This document shows positions 41,325 to 50,296 of a DNA stretch of 64,000 nt, in pieces. Each line of letters begins with the position of its first letter. Position 1 is the first letter of the stretch. The DNA lies in NCBI RefSeq assembly GCF_001611975.1, contig NZ_CP014525.1, forward strand, positions 1,666,001-1,730,000, written 5' to 3'. Below the pieces are notes generated by a model, which saw only the letters and a list, made by a program, of their open reading frames with translations, was not told where the DNA came from and did not search any database. The position numbers and the translations under genes were made by a program. The DNA is from Haematospirillum jordaniae. Lineage in GTDB: Bacteria > Pseudomonadota > Alphaproteobacteria > Rhodospirillales > Rhodospirillaceae.

Positions 41325-42583
41325 TACACACGCTTTTCCAGCCCATAGCCAGTGGGGTCAATGTCTGGTGTTCGTCCGGATACAAGATCTGCCATCAGGC
41401 GTCCTGATCCAGCTGACATGGTCCAGCCCAGCGTGCCGTGGCCCGTATTGAGAAAGAGGCCACGGTAGGGCGTTTTGCATATGTATGGCACGGAGTCCGG
41501 TGTTTTCGGTCGCAGGCCGCACCAGATCTCGCTGGCTGCGTAGTTTCCTGCATCTGGAAACAAGGACGTCGCGTGTTTACGAATGACATCGGCCCGTTTC
41601 TGGTCCAGCGTGGTATTCCATCCGGTCATTTGGGCCGTCCCTGCTGCGCGCAACCGATTCCCCAAGCGTGAGAAAACCATTTTGTTTTCATCATCAGTTA
41701 CGGAGACAACTGGCGCACCCGGGGCATGATCGGCCAAGGGGATCGTGATGGAATAACCCTTGGCCGGGTACACAGGCAGGTGAAGTCCCAAGGGGGCCAG
41801 CAGCTTTGGACTATAGCTGCCAAGGGCAATTACAAAGGCATCGGCCTTGTAGATTCCCATGTTTGTCGAAACACCGCCAATGGCTGTGCCATCATACAAA
41901 AGGTGATTAATCTGAATCCCGGTATGGAAGGTTACACCGTTTTGTTGCGCCTTGGCAGCCAAGGCTTCTGTGAAGGCGCGGGCGTCGCCACTTTCATCAT
42001 CCGGGCTGTAGATTCCGCCGACCAGTTCATGGGCCTTGGTGGTCAGAGCAGGCTCAATGTCTGTCAGTTCATTTCTATTGAGAATACGCTGCGGCAAACC
42101 TGCCGATATCATGATTTCCGCAGAGCGGCACTGGAAATCATATTCATGTTGATTACGAAAAACATGTAATATTCCCTTGGAAAGACAAGAGTATTCAAGC
42201 GAAAGGCTTTTGCGCATTTGCTTGAGAGTTTCTCGACTGTAAAGGGCAAGGTACACGGTTCTAAGTGTATTTTTTTCAACGGCTTGCCTAGGGCAATTGA
42301 CGAGAAACCGCAGGATCCATCGCCACAAGGCGGGATCATAGCGCAGCAAGGGCATGACAAGCGGAGCGTCCTTGTCTCCCAGCCACCCAACTGCCTTGCG
42401 CAGGGTGTGGAATGAAGCCCACGGCGTTGCATGGCTGACTGAAACCTGCCCGCCGTTGGCAAAGCTGGTTTCCCGCGCAACAGCGGGCTGTCGGTCCAGT
42501 ACATGAACTTCGTGCCCATCCTGTGAAAGCCACCAGGCTGTACAGGTTCCGACTACGCCGGCGCCCAGAACGAGGACTTTCAC
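41321..42583 (-). CDS. dadA: D-amino acid dehydrogenase small subunit (DadA-like)
   Basis: This 420-residue FAD enzyme deaminates D-amino acids to keto acids, passing electrons to the respiratory chain. The N-terminus KVLVLGAGVVGTCTAWWLSQ is the dinucleotide-binding fold, followed by VHVLDRQPAVARETSFANGGQVS, typical of DadA (split: ETSFANGGQVS). The C-terminus has the DADA WCGLRP.TPDSVP and TGHGTLGWTMSAGSGRLMADL motifs. The start is GTG 42583, preceded by AGGAGA; the upstream open frame to 42715 lacks homology. No racemase (dadX) is adjacent. Confidence 0.93.
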   Translation of the reverse strand: MKVLVLGAGVVGTCTAWWLSQDGHEVHVLDRQPAVARETSFANGGQVSVSHATPWASFHTLRKAVGWLGDKDAPLVMPLLRYDPALWRWILRFLVNCPRQAVEKNTLRTVYLALYSRETLKQMRKSLSLEYSCLSKGILHVFRNQHEYDFQCRSAEIMISAGLPQRILNRNELTDIEPALTTKAHELVGGIYSPDDESGDARAFTEALAAKAQQNGVTFHTGIQINHLLYDGTAIGGVSTNMGIYKADAFVIALGSYSPKLLAPLGLHLPVYPAKGYSITIPLADHAPGAPVVSVTDDENKMVFSRLGNRLRAAGTAQMTGWNTTLDQKRADVIRKHATSLFPDAGNYAASEIWCGLRPKTPDSVPYICKTPYRGLFLNTGHGTLGWTMSAGSGRLMADLVSGRTPDIDPTGYGLEKRVY

Positions 42584-42661
42584 GGGAAACTCTCCTGTAG
42601 CCGTGATCCTTCTCCCGGCTTTATAGAAAGGTAGTGGGCAGAAGAAAAGGGGGGATCGGAT

Positions 42662-44176
42662 ATGTCTGAAACAGAGGAGCGCTCTGTGGCATCGTTTCCC
42701 GCTTCTTCCAGCCAACTGGAAGCGGCCCTGTTGAATCCAATGGAGATGAGAGACGCGGATCGTCTGGCCGTGGAAGCCGGGGTTTCATCTTTATATCTAA
42801 TGGAAGCGGCTGGTTTTTCGGTTGCCCGCGAGGTTGTTCGCCTGTGTGGTCGGAAACAGCAAATTGTGGTGCTGTGTGGTCCTGGCAATAATGGCGGCGA
42901 TGGCTTTGTAGCGGCCCGCATGCTGGCGCGGCGTGGTTGGCCTGTCCGTGTGGCTTTGTCCTGTAAGCTCGATGCCCTGAAGGGTGATGCCGCGATTAAC
43001 GCACAGCGCTGGAAAGGCCCAGTTGAGCAACTGTCCTCGCGTAGTGTGGACAGGGCTGCCATGGTTGTGGATGCCATGTTCGGGGCAGGGCTGGATCGTC
43101 CTTTAGATGGGGATTCTGCGGCTGTTGTCGCCAAAATCAACAAGGATTCGATTCCCTGCCTAGCGGTAGATATTCCGTCCGGTCTCAATGGGTATGATGG
43201 CTCTCTTCAGGGTCCCGCGCCTGTTTGCGTGGCAACCGTTACATTCTTCCGCCCCAAGCCGGGGCATGTGCTGTACCCGGGAAGGGATTACACTGGTCGC
43301 TTGACGGTCACTGATATTGGTATACCAGCCTCGGTACTGGAGCGTGTTTCGCCCCGAACCTTTATCAATGATCCTCGTCTGTGGTCTTTGCCTGTCCCAA
43401 ACTGGAGGGATCACAAATACTCCCGTGGTCATGTGATTGTCTTTTCCGGTGTGCGCATGAGTGGAGCCGCCCGATTAGCTGCCATGGCTGCCCGTCGGGC
43501 AGGGGCGGGTCTTGTCACAGTTGTGGCCCCACGGGATACTGCTTCCCTGTGTGCCCTTGATCCAGGGCTTATCGTTGTTCCTCAGAATGATAAAGATGGA
43601 TTTCTGACCTTGCCACAGAATATCCGTGCCAATGCGGTTGTTATTGGGCCCGGACTTGGTCTTGTTCCGTTGTTGCCGGAGATGGTCAGGGACAGTGTAT
43701 CCCGGCGACTGGCCATTGTGCTCGATGCGGATGCCATCACTATTTTCGCGGGACGAATCGATGAGCTGCGCGCAATCGTGCGTACGGCTGTTGCGCCCAT
43801 TGTCATGACGCCACATGAAGGCGAACTCAGGCGTTTATTTCCAAAAATGGGGACTTTACCCCGTCTGGTGAGAGCACGTCAGGCTGCCAGGGATTTGGGA
43901 GTCTTCATGGTGCTGAAGGGAGCTGACACCATTATTGCAGCCCCGGACGGAATGGCTGCGGTCACAACGCATGCGGTTCCATGGTTGGCGACGGCTGGAA
44001 GTGGCGATGTTCTTGCCGGTACCATCGCAGCTAACCTTGCTGGCGGTATGGACGGATTTTCTGCTGCATGTGCCGGGGTATGGCTGCATGCCGAGGCGGG
44101 GCGTCATCTGGGAAAGGGAATGATAGCAGAGGATATTTCTTTGGCCTTTCCGCATATTCTTGCACAATTGACGTGA
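42662..44176 (+). CDS. nnr: Bifunctional NAD(P)HX epimerase/dehydratase
   Basis: This 504-residue protein fuses two repair enzymes for hydrated NAD(P)H. The N-terminal YjeF domain (about residues 30-225, with VVLCGPGNNGGDGFVAAR and VDAMFGAGLDRP) epimerises R- and S-forms. The C-terminal ADP-dependent dehydratase (about 230-500) shows VIGPGLG, VMTPHEGELRRLFP and ATAGSGDVLAGTI. Such fusion is usual in bacteria. It is divergent from dadA and followed 38 bases later by malonyl-CoA decarboxylase. Confidence 0.96.
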   Translation: MSETEERSVASFPASSSQLEAALLNPMEMRDADRLAVEAGVSSLYLMEAAGFSVAREVVRLCGRKQQIVVLCGPGNNGGDGFVAARMLARRGWPVRVALSCKLDALKGDAAINAQRWKGPVEQLSSRSVDRAAMVVDAMFGAGLDRPLDGDSAAVVAKINKDSIPCLAVDIPSGLNGYDGSLQGPAPVCVATVTFFRPKPGHVLYPGRDYTGRLTVTDIGIPASVLERVSPRTFINDPRLWSLPVPNWRDHKYSRGHVIVFSGVRMSGAARLAAMAARRAGAGLVTVVAPRDTASLCALDPGLIVVPQNDKDGFLTLPQNIRANAVVIGPGLGLVPLLPEMVRDSVSRRLAIVLDADAITIFAGRIDELRAIVRTAVAPIVMTPHEGELRRLFPKMGTLPRLVRARQAARDLGVFMVLKGADTIIAAPDGMAAVTTHAVPWLATAGSGDVLAGTIAANLAGGMDGFSAACAGVWLHAEAGRHLGKGMIAEDISLAFPHILAQLT

Positions 44177-44214
44177 CATGATGTAGCCGGGGTCTGTCCC
44201 GGAGGAGATGGAAA

Positions 44215-45657
44215 ATGGCGCGGCATCAGGTTCCTGGTTTGCTGGATCGTTTGGGTACCCTGTGGCGGGAATTTGTTGCTCCCCAAGGAGGGAGTGCTCT
44301 GGCGCATCTCGATCCCGATCTACCGGATGAGCAGCTTTTGCACCTGCGTGAGCAGATGCAGGCGTGTCTGGATGCGCGCGGTGGCGATGTTTCAGCCCGT
44401 ACCCGTGCTGCAGCCTTGGGACATGTGTATCTTGGCCTGAGTGAGCTGGGGCGGCGACGCTTTCTGACCCTTATGGCAACAGAGTTCAGTCCTGATCGTG
44501 ATGTCGTTGACAGGGCTATTGCAGAACTTGAAGCTGCCGATGATGCTGAGCGTGAGCAGGCTGCCTTTCATGTCTATCAGGCGCTGCAGCCTCCGCGTAT
44601 AAATTTATTAAAGCAATTCAATATATTGCCTGATGGAGTCAAGTTTCTTGTTGATATGAGGGCTGAGCTGCTCAAGTTCCGTTCCGGGCATCCCGAGCTT
44701 GACGGTCTTGAGCGTGACCTGATGGAAATTCTGACAGGCTGGTTCGATATAGGTTTCTTGGAATTGCGCCGCATTACATGGGACACCAGCCCAGCGGCAG
44801 TCCTTGAGAAAATTATTTCCTATGAAGCGGTTCATGAAATCAGAAGCTGGGATGATTTAAAAAATCGCCTGGACTCTGACCGTAGACTGTACGGTTTTTT
44901 TCATCCCCGGATGCCGGATGAGCCCCTTATCTTTGTTCAGGTCGCACTTCTCAACGGGATAGCAGATAATGTTCACGATCTGCTTGATGTTAATGCCCCG
45001 GTGGGGGACCCAGCCTTGGCTGATACAGCGGTCTTCTATTCTATTTCCAACGCCCAGAAGGGGCTTTCCGGTATCAGTTTCGGGAATTTCCTGATCAAGA
45101 AGGTTGTATCTACGCTGTCAGCCGAGTTTCCTTCCCTCAAGGCCTTTGCCACGCTTTCGCCTCTTCCCGGTTTTCGCGTCTGGTTAGAGCAGCAGGTGGA
45201 GAAAGACGGCGATGACCTTCTTCTTCCTGCTGAAACCAAGGCTGTAACAGCCTTGGTTCGGCGCAAGGGAAACGGAGCTCGTCCTCCTGCATTGGGGTTA
45301 TTCGGCCGCCTTTTATCTGCTGAGTTGTGGCAAAGTGACAAGGACACAGCCGAGGTTATGCGCCCTATTCTTTTGCGTCTTGCCACGATTTATTTAGTTT
45401 CTGCCCGCCGTTTCCCCGAGAAAGGAAATGTTCCCGTGGCCATTGATCCTGTGGCCCATTTCCATCTGAGCAATGGTGCTCGTATTGAACGCCTGAACTG
45501 GATGGGGGACCGCTCCGAGCGGGGCATCAGGCAGTCTGCTGGCCTTATGGTCAACTATCTTTACCGGTTACAGGATATCGAGAAAAATCACGAGGGCTAT
45601 AGCTCCCGGGGGACCGCTGCCCTGTCTTCAGCTCTTAAAGGGTGGCTGAAGGGGTAG
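44215..45657 (+). CDS. Malonyl-CoA decarboxylase
   Basis: This 480-residue protein matches the malonyl-CoA decarboxylase family (MCD), which turns malonyl-CoA to acetyl-CoA and CO2. The N-terminal helical domain ends near residue 200; the catalytic GNAT-like domain carries FYSISNAQKGLSGISFGNF with the probable active Ser, and PVAHFHLSNGARIERLNW with the probable catalytic His. ATG 44215 follows GGAGG. No malonyl-CoA synthetase or transporter lies beside it, so it may act in malonate use or in fatty-acid balance. Confidence 0.93.
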   Translation: MARHQVPGLLDRLGTLWREFVAPQGGSALAHLDPDLPDEQLLHLREQMQACLDARGGDVSARTRAAALGHVYLGLSELGRRRFLTLMATEFSPDRDVVDRAIAELEAADDAEREQAAFHVYQALQPPRINLLKQFNILPDGVKFLVDMRAELLKFRSGHPELDGLERDLMEILTGWFDIGFLELRRITWDTSPAAVLEKIISYEAVHEIRSWDDLKNRLDSDRRLYGFFHPRMPDEPLIFVQVALLNGIADNVHDLLDVNAPVGDPALADTAVFYSISNAQKGLSGISFGNFLIKKVVSTLSAEFPSLKAFATLSPLPGFRVWLEQQVEKDGDDLLLPAETKAVTALVRRKGNGARPPALGLFGRLLSAELWQSDKDTAEVMRPILLRLATIYLVSARRFPEKGNVPVAIDPVAHFHLSNGARIERLNWMGDRSERGIRQSAGLMVNYLYRLQDIEKNHEGYSSRGTAALSSALKGWLKG

Positions 45658-45779
45658 GCTGTTTTTCCCCCTGAATTGACTGTCCATGCATTCTTTTGTT
45701 GCTATTTGTATCTTGAATTGTCTATGTGTGTGGCTTCGTGCAGCCGATCTTGGTCGGAAGCCGGCGCTCTGCGTGGTGC

Positions 45780-45804
45780 AAGCAGTGGCAAACACTGCTT
45801 TTTT
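45780..45804 (+). terminator. Terminator downstream of malonyl-CoA decarboxylase
   Basis: AAGCAGTG at 45780-45787 pairs perfectly with CACTGCTT at 45793-45800 around GCAAA, and the T run continues to 45804. It isolates the tRNA-Leu unit. Confidence 0.85.
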
Positions 45805-45850
45805 GGCCATAAAGTTGCGTTTGGCTGTAGATGAAGGTGTGGCAGCGCTG

Positions 45851-45936
45851 GCGGGCGTGGCGAAATTGGTATACGCGCCGGATTTAGGTTCCGGTGGCCT
45901 TGTGTCGTGGGGGTTCAAGTCCCTCCGCCCGCACCA
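45851..45936 (+). tRNA. tRNA-Leu (anticodon TAG)
   Basis: An 86-base class II tRNA with a long variable arm. Acceptor GCGGGCG pairs with CGCCCGC, anticodon stem CCGGA/TCCGG encloses TTTAGGT giving TAG, and GGGGGTTCAAGTCCCTC forms the T-arm region. CCA is encoded at 45934-45936. Confidence 0.97.
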
Positions 45937-46081
45937 TAGTTATCCGAGAGGGCTGTCGCTGTGCCTGTATATCCGGGCTAGGACAGGACCCGGTTAAAAC
46001 AGGGTTTTCGGTTTGTCATAAGGGGAAGCTGGGCCAAGATTGTCGCGGTCCGTTCGGTACCCAAGAACTTCGGGATATTCC

Positions 46082-47467
46082 ATGCAGGTTACTCAAACGA
46101 ATGCTGACGGTCTGAAGCATGCTTTCAAGATTGTCGTTCCGGCCGGAGACATCGGCAACAAGGTTGAAAGCCGTCTCAAAGAGGTTGCAACCCGGGTTTC
46201 TATCGCCGGCTTTCGTCCGGGGAAAGTGCCGATGTCCATTGTTCGCAAGCGCTATGCAGCCTCTATCATGGGTGAAGTTCTGGAGGATGCTGTCCAGGGC
46301 GGTGTGCGTTCGACCTTGGAACAAAAAAAGCTGACCCCGGCAGCGCAGCCCAAAATTGAGGTTGTATCCTTTGATGAGGGAAAAGACCTTGAATTCACCA
46401 TGGAATTTGAGGCTCTCCCTGAAATCGGTGAGACAGACTTTGCAGCCGTTCAGCTGGTCAAGCCTGTTGTTGAATTCGAGGATGCCGAGGTTGAGGAAGC
46501 CTTGGTCCGTATTGCGCAAAGCCGCAAGGTGAATGAGGTTGTCGAGGAAGCACGCAAGGCTGAAACCGGCGATATACTTGAAATTGATTTTGTCGGACGT
46601 ATTGGTGGCGAAGAGTTCCCCGGCGGTAAGGGTGAGTCTTATGACCTGGAGCTGGGATCGGGGTCGTTCATCCCCGGCTTTGAAGAGCAGCTTGTAGGCG
46701 CGAAGTCCGGTGACAGCGTTACGGTGACCGTGACCTTCCCCGAGTCCTATCATGCCAAAGACCTTGCTGGTAAAGAGGCTGCATTTGATGTCAACGTGAA
46801 GGCTCTCAAGCAAGCCAAGGTGCCAGAGCTTGACGATGCATTTGCGAAGTCTGCCGGCTTTGATGACATGGCGGCCTTGCGTACCGCTGTGCGTGAGCAG
46901 ATCCAATCGGATTATGACAACTTGGCGCGTGGACGCATGAAGCGTGAGCTTCTGGACAAGCTATCCGAGATGGTCAGCTTCTCGGTCCCTCAGGGCATGA
47001 TCGACGCTGAATTTTCAGGGATCTGGCCCGAAATTGAGGCTGCGATGAAGAACGATGCCCTAGAAGAAGAAGATAAGGGCAAGTCTGAAGATGATCTGCG
47101 GGCCGAATATACCGCGATAGCCGAGCGTCGCGTCCGTTTGGGGCTTTTGCTGGCTGATACTGGGCGTCGTAACGAGGTTCAGGTTACCCAAGAAGATCTT
47201 AACCATGCCGTGATGCGTGAAGCCATGCGCTATCCCGGTCAGGAACGTGCTGTTTTCCAGTACTTCCAGAGCAATAAGCAGGCCCTGGATCAGCTGAGGG
47301 CTCCCATTTATGAAGACAAGGTCGTTGACCTGATTCTTGGGAAGGTTACATGTACGGACCAGGAAATGTCGCCCGCTGAGCTGATGGAGACCGGAGAAGA
47401 TTCTACGGCACTAAAGAAAGCGGCAAAAAAGAAGGTAGCCAAGAAGTCAGGTGCTGCTGCTGGGTAA
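46082..47467 (+). CDS. tig: Trigger factor
   Basis: This 461-residue ribosome-bound chaperone meets nascent chains at the exit tunnel. It shows the N-terminal ribosome-binding domain with the conserved GFRPGKVPMSIV loop (about residues 42-53), the FKBP-type prolyl isomerase domain (GDILEIDFVGRI, ELGSGSFIPGFEEQL) and the helical C-terminal domain. The tail is Lys/Ala-rich (KKAAKKKVAKKSG). ATG 46082 starts the recognised MQVTQ N-terminus. It precedes clpP and clpX in the usual order and ends at a strong terminator. Confidence 0.97.
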   Translation: MQVTQTNADGLKHAFKIVVPAGDIGNKVESRLKEVATRVSIAGFRPGKVPMSIVRKRYAASIMGEVLEDAVQGGVRSTLEQKKLTPAAQPKIEVVSFDEGKDLEFTMEFEALPEIGETDFAAVQLVKPVVEFEDAEVEEALVRIAQSRKVNEVVEEARKAETGDILEIDFVGRIGGEEFPGGKGESYDLELGSGSFIPGFEEQLVGAKSGDSVTVTVTFPESYHAKDLAGKEAAFDVNVKALKQAKVPELDDAFAKSAGFDDMAALRTAVREQIQSDYDNLARGRMKRELLDKLSEMVSFSVPQGMIDAEFSGIWPEIEAAMKNDALEEEDKGKSEDDLRAEYTAIAERRVRLGLLLADTGRRNEVQVTQEDLNHAVMREAMRYPGQERAVFQYFQSNKQALDQLRAPIYEDKVVDLILGKVTCTDQEMSPAELMETGEDSTALKKAAKKKVAKKSGAAAG

Positions 47468-47490
47468 ATAGCCCTGCTTTTGTTACCAAG

Positions 47491-47523
47491 AAAAGGCGCC
47501 CTGTCTGGACCGGGCGCCTTTTT
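47491..47523 (+). terminator. Terminator of tig
   Basis: AAGGCGCCC at 47493-47501 pairs with GGGCGCCTT at 47512-47520, extended by A/T pairs, and is followed by TTT. It lies 24 bases past the stop. Confidence 0.9.
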
Positions 47524-47525
47524 GA

Positions 47526-47555
47526 TTGGTTGTCTGCTGCCCTCTGCCGTATAAC
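47526..47555 (+). promoter_or_regulatory. Candidate clpP promoter
   Basis: TTGGTT at 47526-47531, 18 bases, then TATAAC at 47550-47555 lie between the tig terminator and the clpP start. The -10 match is good and the -35 moderate. No heat-shock sigma-32 pattern was recognised. Confidence 0.35.
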
Positions 47556-47633
47556 AGGACTTTTCATTGTCCAGTCAGTAGCCTACAGTGGCCACCGGCA
47601 GGTGTTTCCGTGTAATGAGCAAGGAAGAATAGC

Positions 47634-48287
47634 ATGATGCGCGAGCGGGATCCTTTTGACGTTTATATGAACACGCTGGTGCCGATGGTTGTCGAGCAGA
47701 CCAACCGTGGAGAGCGCAGCTACGATATTTATTCCCGCTTGCTGAAAGAGCGCATTATCTTTCTGACCGGGCCGGTCAACGATGTTGTATCCAGTTTGGT
47801 TTGTGCGCAGCTTTTGTTTCTTGAGTCTGAGAATCCCTCCAAGGATATTGCTTTTTATATCAACTCACCTGGTGGTGTGGTGACGTCCGGTCTAGCCATG
47901 TACGACACCATGCAGTACATCCGTTGTGATGTGGCTACGCTGTGTATCGGTCAGGCCGCTTCTATGGGGTCGCTGTTATTGACGGCAGGTGCAAAGGGCA
48001 AGCGGTTCTCGCTGCCAAATTCAAGGATCATGATACACCAGCCATCGGGCGGATTTCAGGGGCAGGCCACAGATATAGAAATTCATGCTAGGGAAATCCT
48101 GAGTCTTCGCTCTCGCCTGAATAGCATGTACGCAAAGCATACCGGCAAGCCAATTGAGGAAATTGAGCAGGCGATGGAGCGCGACAAGTTTATGCCGGCG
48201 GAGGACGCCAAGGAATTTGGACTGATTGATGAGGTCGTGCAGGAGCGTCCAAAATCTGTTGATACGGGATCGAAACTTGGCGACTGA
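47634..48287 (+). CDS. clpP: ATP-dependent Clp protease proteolytic subunit
   Basis: This 217-residue serine protease forms the double heptamer that degrades proteins fed by ClpX or ClpA. The triad is visible as Ser110 (GQAASMGS), His135 (RIMIHQPSGG) and Asp184 (MERDKFM), at the spacing seen in E. coli. FYINSPGG and GLIDEV are also typical. Two ATGs, 47634 and 47637, follow AAGGAAG. It lies between tig and clpX, each with its own terminator. Confidence 0.97.
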   Translation: MMRERDPFDVYMNTLVPMVVEQTNRGERSYDIYSRLLKERIIFLTGPVNDVVSSLVCAQLLFLESENPSKDIAFYINSPGGVVTSGLAMYDTMQYIRCDVATLCIGQAASMGSLLLTAGAKGKRFSLPNSRIMIHQPSGGFQGQATDIEIHAREILSLRSRLNSMYAKHTGKPIEEIEQAMERDKFMPAEDAKEFGLIDEVVQERPKSVDTGSKLGD

Positions 48288-48307
48288 GGCTGTTTGGTTT
48301 TGAGTGC

Positions 48308-48350
48308 TCCTGATTGTTCCGGTATGCATATTATATCGGAACAATCAGGA
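48308..48350 (+). terminator. Terminator of clpP
   Basis: A 14-base perfect stem, TCCTGATTGTTCCG at 48308-48321 with its complement at 48337-48350, encloses a 15-base AT-rich loop 20 bases after the stop. T residues follow but are interrupted. Confidence 0.75.
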
Positions 48351-48557
48351 TTCCTTATCTGTTTACTGGGTGAGGGGTCTGGTCATTCCCAAGTTGTTGG
48401 TTTTTCGGGTAGCAGGCATTTTGAGATTGTGCGTGCCTTGCTGTAACGGCTAACATAAGAGCTTGGAGCAAGGGCCTGTTGGCCGAGTATAGTCTTCGCG
48501 GTGAGATCAGGGTCGCTTCCCGATCCGGCGCTTCTTGCCGCATGGAGTGGAGATACA

Positions 48558-49826
48558 ATGAGCAAGTCCCCGGGCGGCGATTCAAAAAATACCTTGTACT
48601 GCTCGTTCTGCGGGAAAAGCCAGCACGAAGTACGTAAGCTTATTGCCGGTCCAACCGTTTTCATTTGTGATGAGTGTATCGAGCTTTGCATGGATATTAT
48701 CCGTGAGGAGCATAAAACTCATATGGTGAAGACCCGTGATGGCGTTCCTTCACCACGTGACATCATGAAGGTTCTGGATGATTATGTTATAGGGCAGTTG
48801 CACGCAAAGCGCGTCTTGTCTGTCGCTGTGCATAATCACTACAAGAGGCTGTCGGTTATTGGAAAAGGCAATGATATTGAAATTGCCAAGTCCAATATTT
48901 TGCTGATCGGCCCGACCGGCTGTGGCAAGACCCTTCTGGCTCAGACGTTGGCTCGTATTCTTGACGTTCCCTTTACCATGGCTGATGCTACAACGCTGAC
49001 AGAAGCCGGGTATGTTGGGGAGGATGTGGAGAATATTATCCTCAAACTGTTACAAGCGGCTGATTATAATGTCGAGCGCGCGCAGAGGGGGATTGTTTAC
49101 ATTGATGAAATCGACAAGATCAGTCGCAAGTCTGATAATCCATCGATAACCCGCGACGTTTCCGGTGAAGGTGTTCAGCAGGCTTTACTGAAGATTATGG
49201 AAGGCACCGTTGCATCGGTACCTCCCCAAGGTGGTCGCAAGCATCCTCAGCAAGAGTTTTTGCAGGTTGATACGACAAACATACTCTTTATCTGTGGCGG
49301 TGCCTTTGCTGGTCTGGATCGTATTATCAGCCAGAGAGGCAAGGGAACGTCGATTGGTTTTGGTGCCGATGTCCGCGATCCCGAGCAAAGAAAAACCGGT
49401 GAGCTTTTACGTGAGATTGAGCCGGAAGATTTGCTGAAGTATGGCCTTATACCCGAGTTTGTCGGGCGCTTACCGGTGATTGCCACGTTGGATGATCTGG
49501 ATGAGGCTGCTTTGATCCAGATTTTGACAGAGCCAAAGAATGCATTGGTCAAGCAGTACCAGAAGCTCTTTGAGATGGAAAATGCTCATCTGACCTTCCA
49601 GGAAGATGCTCTTTCCACGATTGCGCAGAAGGCAATTGCTCGGAAGACCGGGGCGCGTGGTTTGCGTTCGATTATGGAAGGCATTTTGCTTGATACGATG
49701 TTTGATCTTCCGGGCAATGAAGGTATTGAGGAGGTCGTGATTAACAAAGAAGCTGCGGAGCTGAGAGCCAAGCCCTTGGTCATTTATTCCGAGAGGCCTC
49801 GTTCCGAGGAATTGGGCAGCGCCTGA
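48558..49826 (+). CDS. clpX: ATP-dependent Clp protease ATP-binding subunit ClpX
   Basis: This 422-residue AAA+ unfoldase selects substrates for ClpP. It has the N-terminal zinc-binding domain (CSFC and CDEC pairs), Walker A GPTGCGKT, Walker B IVYIDEIDK and the pore and ClpP-contact loops typical of ClpX, including the GYVGEDVE stretch. ATG 48558 follows GGAG; the longer frame to 48501 is less likely. In many alphaproteobacteria lon follows clpX, but here the next gene is pdhA. Confidence 0.97.
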   Translation: MSKSPGGDSKNTLYCSFCGKSQHEVRKLIAGPTVFICDECIELCMDIIREEHKTHMVKTRDGVPSPRDIMKVLDDYVIGQLHAKRVLSVAVHNHYKRLSVIGKGNDIEIAKSNILLIGPTGCGKTLLAQTLARILDVPFTMADATTLTEAGYVGEDVENIILKLLQAADYNVERAQRGIVYIDEIDKISRKSDNPSITRDVSGEGVQQALLKIMEGTVASVPPQGGRKHPQQEFLQVDTTNILFICGGAFAGLDRIISQRGKGTSIGFGADVRDPEQRKTGELLREIEPEDLLKYGLIPEFVGRLPVIATLDDLDEAALIQILTEPKNALVKQYQKLFEMENAHLTFQEDALSTIAQKAIARKTGARGLRSIMEGILLDTMFDLPGNEGIEEVVINKEAAELRAKPLVIYSERPRSEELGSA

Positions 49827-49860
49827 GGATTCGTCCCTTCTTTGAAGTCCTGCTTTTCTG

Positions 49861-49891
49861 GCCGGGGAGTATTATACTCCCCGGCTTTTTT
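49861..49891 (+). terminator. Terminator of clpX
   Basis: An 11-base perfect stem, GCCGGGGAGTA at 49861-49871 with TACTCCCCGGC at 49875-49885, has a three-base loop and is followed by six T. It is a textbook intrinsic terminator, 35 bases after the stop. Confidence 0.95.
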
Positions 49892-49982
49892 ATGTCCGGA
49901 TGGGCACTTAAGGCCAATCAGCAGGGGTTCCTGATTACAATTTTTTAGGTGGGCTCAGCTTCTTCTGCGCTGATATGCCTAT

Positions 49983-50125
49983 AACATTGTTATTATAGCA
50001 ATGTTTTTATAAGATAATAAGTTCGTTACGATCTCATTCTGAGATATAAAATTCCGACGATTCAAGGCAATCAGTCGGGATGTATATTCTACACAAATGA
50101 TTAACCATTAAGTGGTTTAATTCTC
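49983..50125. promoter_or_regulatory. Cluster of inverted repeats upstream of pdhA
   Basis: Three inverted repeats lie in this AT-rich stretch: AACATTG/CAATGTT at 49983-49989 and 49999-50005, ATCTCA/TGAGAT at 50031-50036 and 50040-50045, and TTAACCA/TGGTTTAA around 50101-50120. They are plausible regulator sites for the pyruvate dehydrogenase operon. I cannot match any to a known consensus. Confidence 0.35.
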
Positions 50126-50296
50126 ATTGTGCGTTGCAAAACAGGGGGTTGGTTGTGGATTCGTGCTTGCAACTCCGTGATCTTTGGATACCTTTGCCGG
50201 AAATAAACAGAGGTTCCCGGCAGTCGGTGCAGAGCAACGGCTCGTCGCGCTTTTTGTCGGGACCGCGTCTCGTTTGCCCCCAAATCCGGAGGGATC

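Larger units (their letters stand above)
49827..50296. other. AT-rich gap upstream of the pdh operon
   Basis: After the clpX terminator, about 400 bases lack a gene. They are notably AT-rich at 49970-50130 and contain several inverted repeats, described separately. This is where lon would be expected in many relatives. It probably holds the pdh promoter and control sites. Confidence 0.55.

Noticed and set aside
45686..45997. 103-residue frame across tRNA-Leu
   Set aside because: It reads through a terminator and the whole tRNA gene, so it cannot be a normal coding sequence.
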